Of a stretch of 9,177 nucleotides of DNA, positions 1-6,323 are shown piece by piece. A program made the translations under genes and the position numbers. Positions within the stretch are counted from its first letter, which is position 1; each line of letters begins with the position of its first letter. A model generated the notes under the pieces. That model saw nothing but the letters and a program-made list of their open reading frames with translations, did not search any database and had not been told where the DNA came from. Source of the DNA: Flavobacteriaceae bacterium (GTDB lineage: Bacteria > Bacteroidota > Bacteroidia > Flavobacteriales > Flavobacteriaceae); the NCBI GenBank assembly GCA_002401385.1, contig NVSY01000005.1, forward strand, positions 95,369 to 104,545, read 5' to 3'.

Positions 1-100
1 TTCAAAAAAACAACTTAGCTAGATTTCCGAGACTTTCTTTCCTACATACTCCATACGAACATCCCATTTCTAATAGCTCATTTCTAACCTTTATTCCATA

Positions 101-132
101 AAAAAACTCAGCTTGGTTAAAGCTGAGTTTTT
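101..132 (-). terminator. Bidirectional intrinsic terminator
   Basis: A perfect stem pairs 102-114 with 120-132 around a 5-base loop (115-119). The core is ACTCAGCTT/AAGCTGAGT, flanked by A-tracts on the left and T-tracts on the right, so each strand ends in a U-run. It starts 8 bases past the stop of the small minus-strand gene at 140-286 and probably ends that transcript together with the sigma factor gene. It would also stop any plus-strand transcript entering from the left edge. Confidence 0.85.
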
Positions 133-139
133 CCGAACA

Positions 140-286
140 TTAATTCAAACATAATTCAATGTAGTCGTCGTTTTTGTTGGTTTTAACAACACGAAGCTGT
201 TTAGAGTAACTAAGCAGATATTGAATTATTTCTTTATTAGGTTGCTCTGTAATACACAGAGACTTTTCAGTGTAATTATTTATCAT
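140..286 (-). CDS. Small protein of 48 residues, unknown function
   Basis: The frame runs from ATG at 286-284 to TAA at 142-140 and encodes 48 residues. The protein begins MINNYTEKSL, has a hydrophobic-basic centre (IIQYLLSYSKQLRVVKT) and ends DDYIELCLN. It has no signal peptide or membrane span and looks like one soluble alpha/beta unit. The only upstream in-frame stop is 22-24 bases before the ATG, so no other ATG start is available. It lies 55 bases downstream of the sigma factor stop on the same strand and is followed directly by a strong terminator, so the two are probably co-transcribed. I recall small proteins with a similar IIxxLLxYSKxLxVVKT core beside this sigma factor gene in other flavobacteria, but could not check. 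A role linked to the sigma factor is a guess from position. It is too short for many automatic gene callers. Confidence 0.7.
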   Translation of the reverse strand: MINNYTEKSLCITEQPNKEIIQYLLSYSKQLRVVKTNKNDDYIELCLN

Positions 287-341
287 ATACAGTAAATTTA
301 AAATAGCTTACTAATACAACGAATATTTTTTAAACTTATTG

Positions 342-926
342 CTAGTTCACTAAAATTAAGTTATGTACGTCTATTAATTTACGTAAATTAATCAATGCAT
401 AACGCATTCTACCTAGTGCTGTATTGATACTTACATCTGTACATTCAGATATTTCTTTAAAGCTCATATCTTTGTACATTCTCATGATTAGAACATCTTT
501 TTGATCCTCAGGTAGCTCTTCTACAAGCCCTCTTAAATCTTCACAAATTTGCTCTTTTATCATTTGCTTTTCCGCATTCAATACATCATCACTTATCACA
601 GAAAAAATATCAAATTCATCCGTATTTTGAAATGTAGGCATCCGATTCGATTTTCTAAAATGATCTATAATCAAATTGTGAGAAATTCTCATAATCCAAG
701 GTAAAAATTTACCTTCTTCATTATAGGCACCTCTTTTTAAAGTTTTAATTACCTTAATAAAGGTATCTTGGAAAATATCGTTTGCAATTTCTTTGTCAAA
801 CACTTTAGACATAATAAAACTAAAAACACGTTGTTGGTGTTTTTGAATTAAAATTTCTAAAGCCTTTTCATTACCGTCAATGTAATTGCTTACTAAAACG
901 GCATCTGTGGTCTTAATACTTCTCAT
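342..926 (-). CDS. RNA polymerase ECF-type sigma factor (sigma-70 family)
   Basis: This is a 194-residue ECF sigma factor that directs RNA polymerase to its own set of promoters. Region 2 covers about residues 22-98, with the polymerase-binding DIFQDTFIKV helix at 50-59 and the LPWIMRISHNLIIDHFRK stretch (regions 2.3-2.4) after it. Region 4 lies in the C-terminal third: ELPEDQK, then the helix-turn-helix KDMSFKEISECTDVSINTAL and GRMRYALINLRKL. I see no anti-sigma gene beside it and no C-terminal extension. The ATG at 926 was preferred. A GTG at 938 would add MNRD but has no ribosome-binding sequence before it. The gene is divergent from uvrA and followed by the 48-residue small gene. This region 4 sequence is near-invariant in flavobacterial proteins I recall, so family identity is secure. 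The regulon is not known from the sequence. Confidence 0.95.
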   Translation of the reverse strand: MRSIKTTDAVLVSNYIDGNEKALEILIQKHQQRVFSFIMSKVFDKEIANDIFQDTFIKVIKTLKRGAYNEEGKFLPWIMRISHNLIIDHFRKSNRMPTFQNTDEFDIFSVISDDVLNAEKQMIKEQICEDLRGLVEELPEDQKDVLIMRMYKDMSFKEISECTDVSINTALGRMRYALINLRKLIDVHNLILVN

Positions 927-1014
927 ATCTCTATTCACATTTAGGGGTTAGTGAAAATTATGTAAATTATAAATAAAAGTAATATTGTTTTATAAGCATT
1001 TTTTTTAGGTTGTA

Positions 1015-1046
1015 CAAATATGCATTTTATTTATCAATAAAGCAAA
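1015..1046 (-). promoter_or_regulatory. Possible promoter of the sigma factor gene
   Basis: On the minus strand, TTTG (1046-1043) is followed after 20 bases by CATATTTG (1022-1015). This matches the Bacteroidota pattern TTTG-N19-ish-TAnnTTTG with one mismatch. It would give a leader of about 80 bases before the ATG at 926. The spacing is good, but such A+T-rich DNA yields chance matches. Confidence 0.4.
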
Positions 1047-1134
1047 TTAATTGATAAATAATCGGTTACGTGTTTACTTTACGTTGTTTTTATATTAAAT
1101 TACGAACAAATGGCAAAGAACCAATTCAAAAAAT

Positions 1135-1142
1135 TATCTTTG
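1135..1142 (+). promoter_or_regulatory. Possible -7 box of the uvrA promoter
   Basis: TATCTTTG at 1135-1142 is an exact match to the Bacteroidota -7 consensus TAnnTTTG and ends 20 bases before the uvrA ATG. No convincing TTG lies about 19 bases upstream; ATGG is at 1110-1113. The resulting leader would be only about 15 bases. I see no SOS-type operator that I would trust. Confidence 0.4.
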
Positions 1143-1162
1143 TCCATATTAGTTAAAAACGC

Positions 1163-3943
1163 ATGTATAGCAATATAAATACTTTGAGTCCAAAGGACTT
1201 TATTATCATAAAAGGCGCAAAGCTTCACAATTTAAAAAATATAGACGTTGTTATTCCACGAAATAAGTTGGTGGTAATTACAGGACTCTCTGGATCTGGA
1301 AAATCAAGCTTGGCTTTTGACACCCTATACGCCGAAGGACAACGTAGGTATGTGGAAAGTTTATCGTCTTATGCCCGTCAATTTCTTGGAAGGTTGTCCA
1401 AACCGAAAGTAGATTTTATTAAAGGTATTTCACCTGCCATTGCCATAGAACAAAAAGTAAACAGTACCAATCCCAGATCCACTGTGGGTACTTCTACCGA
1501 GATTTATGATTACTTAAAATTATTATTTGCACGAATAGGAAGAACTTACTCCCCTATTTCTGGTGAAGAAGTAAAAAAACACACGGTGTCTGATGTCATT
1601 GCAAAAATAAAGACACTTCCAGAACGCAGTAAACTCTTATTGCTTGCACCTGTACATATCCCAGAAGAGCGAAACGTATTACAAACGTTGAAAATTTTAG
1701 CCCAACAGGGTTATGCAAGAATCAAATATAAAGGAGAAATACTACGTATAGAATCTATTGAAGAGGAAATAGATCATGATTTTTTCTTGGTAATTGATCG
1801 TATCATTGTAAAAAATGATGAAGACTTTTTCAACCGTTTATCTGACGCCATTCAAACTGCTTTTTTTGAAGGAAAAGGCGAATGTATTATTGAAAATCTT
1901 GATAGTAAAGAGCAATTTGAATTTAACAATAAATTTGAATTAGACGGAAAACAATTTTTGGAACTCAATACTCATTTGTTTAGTTTTAACAATCCTTATG
2001 GTGCTTGTCCATCTTGTGAAGGTTATGGAAATGTAATTGGAATAGATCAAGAAATGGTGATCCCAAACACGGCTCTTTCTATTTTTGAAAATGCCATTCT
2101 ACCTTGGAAATCAGAATCTTTTTTATCCTATAGAGAGCCTCTAATACACAATGCTTACAAATATGATATTCCTATTCACAAACCGTGGTTTGAATTAACA
2201 GCCGCTCAAAAAAAATTGGTTTGGGATGGAAATGAAAGTTTTGAAGGTTTACACACGTTTTTTAAACATTTAGAAGAAAAGAGTTACAAAATACAATACA
2301 GAGTGATGCTCTCCCGCTATCGCGGTAAAACAGTATGTGCTACTTGCCATGGAAAAAGATTGAGAGAAGAAACTTCTTTTATAAAAATAGCAGGAAAAAG
2401 CATCAACGATTTAGTAGATTTACCTATCGATGAATTGATGGCGTTTTTTAAGACTATTGAACTGTCAGAAAACGACCGTGAAATAGCAAGTCGATTGCTG
2501 GTAGAAATTAACAACCGCATTCAGTTTTTACTAGATGTAGGACTCAGTTACCTCAGCTTGAACAGAACCTCAAACACGTTGTCTGGAGGGGAAAGTCAAC
2601 GGATAAATATTGCTACTTCTATAGGAAGTAGTTTGGTTGGTTCCATGTATATTTTAGATGAACCGAGCATTGGTTTGCACCCAAAGGATAGTGAACGCTT
2701 GATCAAAGTACTAAAAAAATTACGCGACTTAGGAAATACCGTAATTGTAGTGGAACATGATGAAGATATAATGAGAGCTGCAGACGAAATTATCGATATC
2801 GGTCCAGAAGCAGGAACATTTGGAGGAGAAGTAGTAGCCCATGGCGATTTTAATGCAATTTTAGCCTCTGATTCGCTCACCGCACAGTATTTGAATGAGA
2901 CTTTAAAAATAGAAGTTCCAAAAAAACGAAGAACTTCCAAAAAACACATTCGTATTGAAGGCGCCAGAGAACATAATTTACAGAACATAAATGTAACATT
3001 TCCATTGGAATGCTTGACTGTTATCACTGGTGTTTCTGGGAGTGGAAAAAGCACTTTGGTAAAGAAAATATTATACCCAGCTCTTCAGAAAAAAATAGGT
3101 GGATATGGCGATAAACAAGGTCAGTTTACTGCAATTACAGGTGATTATAAAAGCTTGGAGCACGTAGAGTTTATCACCCAAAATCCTATAGGTAGATCCT
3201 CTCGTTCCAATCCTGTCACCTATATTAAGGCGTATGATGACATTAGAGCCTTATTTGCTTCTGAAAAACTATCGAGCATTAGAAATTACAAAGCCAAACA
3301 CTTCTCTTTTAATGTAGAAGGAGGACGTTGTGAAATGTGTAAAGGAGAAGGCGTAGTTACCATCGAAATGCAATTTATGGCAGATGTGCATTTAGAATGT
3401 GAAACTTGTAAAGGAAAACGCTTTAAAAAAGAAGTCTTAGAAGTACAATTCCGAGGAAAATCTATCAACGATATTTTAAATCTATCTATAGACAATGCCA
3501 TTTCGTTTTTTGAAGACCACAACGAACTAAAAATTAAACGAAAACTACAACCTCTACAGGATGTAGGTCTAGGATATGTACAATTAGGTCAATCTTCCTC
3601 TACCCTTTCCGGAGGAGAAGCGCAACGAATTAAACTGGCCTCGTTTTTAGTAAAAGGAACCCGACAGGCTAAGTCTTTATTTATATTTGACGAACCAACA
3701 ACAGGTCTCCATTTTCACGATATTAAAAAATTGATGGATTCTTTTAATTCTTTAATAAAAAACGGACATTCAATTGTAGTGATAGAACACAATATAGAAC
3801 TTATAAAATGTGCTGATTATATCATTGATTTAGGCATTGAAGGAGGAAAAAAAGGTGGAGAACTAATTTTTGAAGGTACTCCAGAAGCATTATTATTAAA
3901 TAAACAATCATATACCGCAGTTTATTTAAAAGGAAAAATTTAA
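1163..3943 (+). CDS. uvrA: UvrABC system protein A (excinuclease ABC subunit A)
   Basis: UvrA is the dimeric ATPase that finds bulky DNA lesions with UvrB and loads UvrB for incision by UvrC in nucleotide excision repair. The protein is 926 residues, full length for the family, with two ABC modules. The first has a Walker A GLSGSGKS at 41-48, signature LSGGESQR at 473-480 and Walker B YILDEP at 496-501. The second has GVSGSGKS at 623-630, LSGGEAQR at 815-822 and LFIFDEP at 839-845. The zinc finger that contacts DNA is intact, with Cys723, Cys726, Cys746 and Cys749. CATC at 392-395 matches the conserved CxxC before GxRL. The N-terminal zinc module keeps only its second pair (Cys282, Cys285); the first CPxC pair of E. 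coli UvrA is absent, which I believe is usual in Bacteroidota. The ATG at 1163 puts the conserved [11 protein letters not shown] near residue 17, as expected. It is transcribed alone, divergent from the sigma gene and convergent with the lipoprotein gene. Confidence 0.98.
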   Translation: MYSNINTLSPKDFIIIKGAKLHNLKNIDVVIPRNKLVVITGLSGSGKSSLAFDTLYAEGQRRYVESLSSYARQFLGRLSKPKVDFIKGISPAIAIEQKVNSTNPRSTVGTSTEIYDYLKLLFARIGRTYSPISGEEVKKHTVSDVIAKIKTLPERSKLLLLAPVHIPEERNVLQTLKILAQQGYARIKYKGEILRIESIEEEIDHDFFLVIDRIIVKNDEDFFNRLSDAIQTAFFEGKGECIIENLDSKEQFEFNNKFELDGKQFLELNTHLFSFNNPYGACPSCEGYGNVIGIDQEMVIPNTALSIFENAILPWKSESFLSYREPLIHNAYKYDIPIHKPWFELTAAQKKLVWDGNESFEGLHTFFKHLEEKSYKIQYRVMLSRYRGKTVCATCHGKRLREETSFIKIAGKSINDLVDLPIDELMAFFKTIELSENDREIASRLLVEINNRIQFLLDVGLSYLSLNRTSNTLSGGESQRINIATSIGSSLVGSMYILDEPSIGLHPKDSERLIKVLKKLRDLGNTVIVVEHDEDIMRAADEIIDIGPEAGTFGGEVVAHGDFNAILASDSLTAQYLNETLKIEVPKKRRTSKKHIRIEGAREHNLQNINVTFPLECLTVITGVSGSGKSTLVKKILYPALQKKIGGYGDKQGQFTAITGDYKSLEHVEFITQNPIGRSSRSNPVTYIKAYDDIRALFASEKLSSIRNYKAKHFSFNVEGGRCEMCKGEGVVTIEMQFMADVHLECETCKGKRFKKEVLEVQFRGKSINDILNLSIDNAISFFEDHNELKIKRKLQPLQDVGLGYVQLGQSSSTLSGGEAQRIKLASFLVKGTRQAKSLFIFDEPTTGLHFHDIKKLMDSFNSLIKNGHSIVVIEHNIELIKCADYIIDLGIEGGKKGGELIFEGTPEALLLNKQSYTAVYLKGKI

Positions 3944-4074
3944 TATGGATAACGGTTTGGCTAAGTGCAGCGCTGATTAAAAGGTAAGCACACTTAACAA
4001 GAAAAAAAACAGGAGTACACTATTCATAAAAACACTGAATACTTTAAGATCAATAGAAAATAGTGCGCAATCTT

Positions 4075-4145
4075 AATAATACCGTCTTTTTCACCCGGTA
4101 TTGTTAACAGGGCATTCATGCTTAGTACTACGTACCGCATGAATG
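4075..4145 (+). terminator. Two stem-loops between convergent uvrA and lipoprotein genes
   Basis: Two hairpins stand in series. The first pairs 4075-4084 with 4096-4105 (core AATACCG/CGGTATT, one G-U pair, 11-base loop). The second pairs CATTCATGC (4113-4121) with GCATGAATG (4137-4145) around a 15-base loop. Neither has a long U-run on either strand, so they are weak by the usual intrinsic terminator rule. Their place in the spacer between two converging genes makes transcript ending or mRNA end protection the likely role. Confidence 0.5.
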
Positions 4146-4166
4146 TTTAACTATTTACACCTAGCT

Positions 4167-4667
4167 TTATTCTATACGTTCAAACTCAAAATTTAATTCA
4201 TTCTCTGTTCCGCTTACCAATGCGTTCAATTTTTCTTTAGTTTTCCAATATTTAATTTTTTTAGGGAAATCATGATTTGGGTTTTCGACTGTAAATGAAT
4301 TTGCTTCGCACTCCGTCAATTTAAATGCTACAAAATCACTATTTCCAGGTGTTTTTATCGCTAAGACCCAACTTGAATCAAGCTTACTTAATATCATTTT
4401 TTCTTGCCAAATTGTGTCTAATCCTTTCATAATAAAACCGTGCCCTAAGAACTTTTTATTCGTTTCTTTTTTCCAGTTTTCAAATGTTTTTTTCTCATTG
4501 TTATTACTTAGTCTTTTCCATTTTCCAACTAACCAATCAAAACTTTCATGTTTTTTGTTTGTGTTATTAAATTCTGTGTTGTTTTCAAAAGGTTGCTGTT
4601 TATTACTTCTCTTTTGATTACAAGACAACATAATTATTCCAATTAAAATAACTAATACGTATTTCAT
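4167..4667 (-). CDS. DUF6265-like lipoprotein
   Basis: The 166-residue product starts with a lipoprotein signal, MKYVLVILIGIIMLSC, with the likely lipidated Cys16. After an Asn/Lys-rich linker (17-42) comes a compact domain with FDWLVGKW at 43-50, FLGHGF at 73-78, VAFKL at 113-117 and VENPNHDFPKKIKY at 127-140. This order resembles DUF6265, a calycin-like beta-barrel family found in many Bacteroidota lipoproteins, whose function is unknown to me. A start 11 codons upstream at 4700 would add MNVLVTRKTIF ahead of the signal and is less likely. The sequence after Cys16 (NQKR) does not show the acidic lipoprotein export motif known in Bacteroidota, so a periplasm-facing position is more likely than the cell surface. 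It is transcribed alone, convergent with uvrA. Confidence 0.85.
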   Translation of the reverse strand: MKYVLVILIGIIMLSCNQKRSNKQQPFENNTEFNNTNKKHESFDWLVGKWKRLSNNNEKKTFENWKKETNKKFLGHGFIMKGLDTIWQEKMILSKLDSSWVLAIKTPGNSDFVAFKLTECEANSFTVENPNHDFPKKIKYWKTKEKLNALVSGTENELNFEFERIE

Positions 4668-4979
4668 AAAAATTGTTTTTCTTGTTACTAACACATTCAA
4701 ATTCCACTACAAACCAAACATGATTGCATGTTCCTTTAGTCGGTAGCACAAAAATGTGTACTATTTAAAATTAATTATCTATTCGCTGTACGATCATCTA
4801 TTCAACGTCTTTCAAATATACAAAAGACAAGGTATTACGCATACTTGTTTTTAAATAACCTTCATTATTCTTCACGGGCCACTGGCTAATGCTTACAAAC
4901 ACAAAATCCAATCCTATCAAAAACAAATGAGTTTATCCCCAGTTTTTAGTGTTTTACCAGTTTAATAGCTCTGTAATTC
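4668..4979. other. Intergenic spacer of 312 bp upstream of the lipoprotein gene
   Basis: No gene was identified. The spacer holds a short palindrome AACATG-ATTG-CATGTT at 4717-4732, about 50 bases upstream of the lipoprotein start, and an 8-base direct repeat ATCTATTC at 4777-4784 and 4796-4803. A minus-strand TATATTTG (4820-4813) fits the -7 consensus exactly but lies about 145 bases from the ATG and has no clear -33 partner. A minus-strand frame is open from 4932 to a TAG at 4800-4798 (44 codons) but lacks an initial ATG; it is treated as a possible gene remnant. Confidence 0.5.
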
Positions 4980-5744
4980 TTAGAAGCTTTCAAATACTCC
5001 TAAACCAAAAAGGGCAAAATCGTATTTCACAGGGTCTATAGGATCTAGATTTCTAAGGGAGATATCCAATTCATTTAATGCTTTACTATCGTTTTGTTTA
5101 CGAAGTAAAAGCCCTAATTTTCTTGCTACATTTCCTGAATGTACATCTAGCGGACAGGAGAGTACGGAAGGGCTAATAGAATTCCAGATTCCAAAATCTA
5201 CGCCTGTTTTATCTTTTCTACAATTCCATCTTAACCACATATTAAGTCTCTTTGCAGCAGAACCTCTTAATGGATTACCTATATGTTTGGTAGTTCTTGA
5301 TTGGTGCTCTAATTCAAAAAACACCTCCTTGAATTTTGAAATTGCCAATTGTGTTGATGTCTTCGTTATATTTTTTGCAATCACATTTTCAAGCCCGTTA
5401 TGGTGCACATATATATTGTGCAAGCTTTTTATAAAGTAACTAAGATCATCACTATTAAAAGTCCTATGTACAAATCCTTTAAAGGCTTTCAAATCGCTAT
5501 TCTTATGATTCATTACAAAATCAAATGGTGAATTATCCATTAAATCCATCATTCTATCGGCATTTTTTAAAATGCTCTTTCTATTTCCCCATGCAATTGT
5601 GGCTGTAAGAAATCCTGATATCTCAATATCTTCTTTTAAACTAAAACGATGTGGTATTTGTATTGGATCTGTATCAATAAATTCTAAGGTATTGTACTTT
5701 TCTACCTTATGGTCAAGAAACTCCTTTAATTCATCTGTTTTCAT
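4980..5744 (-). CDS. TIGR02757/DUF2400 family protein
   Basis: The 254-residue product belongs to the TIGR02757 (DUF2400) family, whose biochemical role is not established. Recognisable blocks are DPIQIPHRFSLKEDIEISGF at 26-45, TIAWGNRKSI at 49-58, NPLRGSAAKRLNMWLRW at 157-173, GVDFGIW at 181-187, CPLDVHSGNVARKLGL at 197-212 and DPVKYDFALFGLGV at 237-250. The length is normal and both ends are intact. The LDVHxGNVARKLGL block recalls the VDTHxxRVxxRLGL segment that carries the catalytic Asp in HhH-GPD DNA glycosylases such as endonuclease III. Asp200 would be the counterpart, so a nucleic-acid enzyme is possible, but this is inference. There is no signal peptide, so it should be cytoplasmic. 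The gene stands alone, with repeat copy A covering most of the 250 bases upstream. Confidence 0.92.
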   Translation of the reverse strand: MKTDELKEFLDHKVEKYNTLEFIDTDPIQIPHRFSLKEDIEISGFLTATIAWGNRKSILKNADRMMDLMDNSPFDFVMNHKNSDLKAFKGFVHRTFNSDDLSYFIKSLHNIYVHHNGLENVIAKNITKTSTQLAISKFKEVFFELEHQSRTTKHIGNPLRGSAAKRLNMWLRWNCRKDKTGVDFGIWNSISPSVLSCPLDVHSGNVARKLGLLLRKQNDSKALNELDISLRNLDPIDPVKYDFALFGLGVFESF

Positions 5745-5774
5745 TCTCTATTTTAATCATTTATTATTCAAGAT

Positions 5775-6040
5775 GCTGCCCCATCTGTTCTTCGAAAATA
5801 CGAAAAGAATCTCTGGATACATTATCATTTAACCAACTATTTGAAAATTACAAGCGTTGAATTTTCTTTCTCATGTGTACCATTTCTATTTCCATAATAA
5901 TTTGCTACATCTCTGTAGCTTACTATAGCTGCGCTTGAAATAAACCGTTTACAACATAATAGTTTTGGAAAAAAAGTGTCCTTTGAACATCTCTTTATGA
6001 ACTAAAAATAGCTCTTTAGTTTTTTTTGCTTAGATGCGGC
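5775..6040 (-). repeat. Diverged intergenic repeat, copy A
   Basis: About 265 bp matching copy B (about 7672-7940) in the same orientation. The best block, 5854-5914 against 7751-7811, has 15 mismatches in 61 positions without gaps. Further matches lie at 5780-5811 versus 7677-7708, at 5935-5962 versus 7834-7861, and around TAGATGC at 6031 and 7931. The match stays in step with indels of only a few bases until about 5990. No frame is open on either strand through it. One end begins about 30 bases upstream of the DUF2400 gene, so it probably forms most of that gene's leader or promoter region. A short hairpin at 5788-5809 is conserved as a structure in copy B. Ends are approximate. Confidence 0.7.
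6000..6027 (+). terminator. Plus-strand intrinsic terminator inside repeat copy A
   Basis: AACTAAA (6000-6006) pairs with TTTAGTT (6015-6021) around an 8-base loop and runs straight into an 8-base T-tract (6020-6027). The stem is A+T-rich, so it is only moderately stable. The orientation is odd because no plus-strand gene lies upstream between uvrA and this point. Copy B has a T-tract here but no comparable stem. Confidence 0.5.
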
Positions 6041-6086
6041 AGTACTCTGCTGAATACAGTTCGTAACATCAATTGTCAATTTAAAA

Positions 6087-6194
6087 TTACTCACAAAAGT
6101 AAAAACAAATAACGACACAAAGAATTATACTAACTATAGTGTACCAAGGATGATAATAAAGCCAAGTTCCTATTTTTTTTAAAAAATTTCCCAT
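6087..6194 (-). CDS. Candidate 35-residue single-span membrane peptide
   Basis: ATG at 6194-6192 to TAA at 6089-6087 encodes 35 residues. The first half, MGNFLKKIGTWLYYHPW, is basic and aromatic, as at a membrane interface. The second half, YTIVSIILCVVICFYFC, is one uninterrupted hydrophobic helix, and a single Glu ends the peptide. This layout fits a small inner-membrane protein with its N-terminus inside. It also resembles the hydrophobic peptides of type I toxin-antitoxin loci, but no homologue was recognised. A promoter-like sequence lies 13 bases upstream. The symporter stop codon is 130 bases upstream on the same strand, and repeat copy A begins about 47 bases downstream. Short A+T-rich frames arise by chance, so expression is unproven; the clean division into interface and span is the main support. 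Confidence 0.45.
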   Translation of the reverse strand: MGNFLKKIGTWLYYHPWYTIVSIILCVVICFYFCE

Positions 6195-6206
6195 AGAAAT
6201 AAATTT

Positions 6207-6235
6207 TAAAGTTACACTAATATACAAAAAATCAA
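6207..6235 (-). promoter_or_regulatory. Possible promoter of the 35-residue peptide gene
   Basis: On the minus strand TTG (6235-6233) is followed after 18 bases by TAACTTTA (6214-6207), one mismatch from TAnnTTTG. The box ends 12 bases before the ATG at 6194, which would leave a very short leader. The match is modest. Confidence 0.25.
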
Positions 6236-6323
6236 TACATTAACAAATAATATAGATATATGATCGGTAGGTCTTTCGCTAAAGATTCAACCTTCATTTC
6301 ATCGTTCTATGACATAGTTGCTG

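Noticed and set aside
3..101. Plus-strand frame open from the left edge to a TAA just before the terminator
   Set aside because: The position before a terminator is suggestive, but the translation is rich in Phe, Pro, Ser and Leu in a way typical of non-coding A+T-rich DNA. The opposite strand looks at least as protein-like, so no gene was called.
3962..3996. Integron attC-like site (GTTTGGC ... ACTTAAC)
   Set aside because: The spacing recalled an attC recombination site, but the core motifs are in the wrong order (GTTRRRY-like first, RYYYAAC-like second), and the first has a mismatch. No integrase or cassette array is present.
5572..5832. Plus-strand frame of 86 codons opposite the DUF2400 gene
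   Set aside because: It lies mostly antisense to a well-supported gene, and its product has no recognisable motif. The same applies to the antisense frames inside uvrA and the symporter gene.
6094..6101. Minus-strand TACTTTTG matching the TAnnTTTG box
   Set aside because: It lies within the coding part of the 35-residue peptide and about 350 bases from the DUF2400 start. The nearest TTTG upstream is only 16 bases away, so it is probably a chance match.
6272..6285. Small hairpin TCTTT/AAAGA downstream of the symporter gene
   Set aside because: The stem has only five pairs, and on the minus strand no U-run follows it, so it does not qualify as a terminator.
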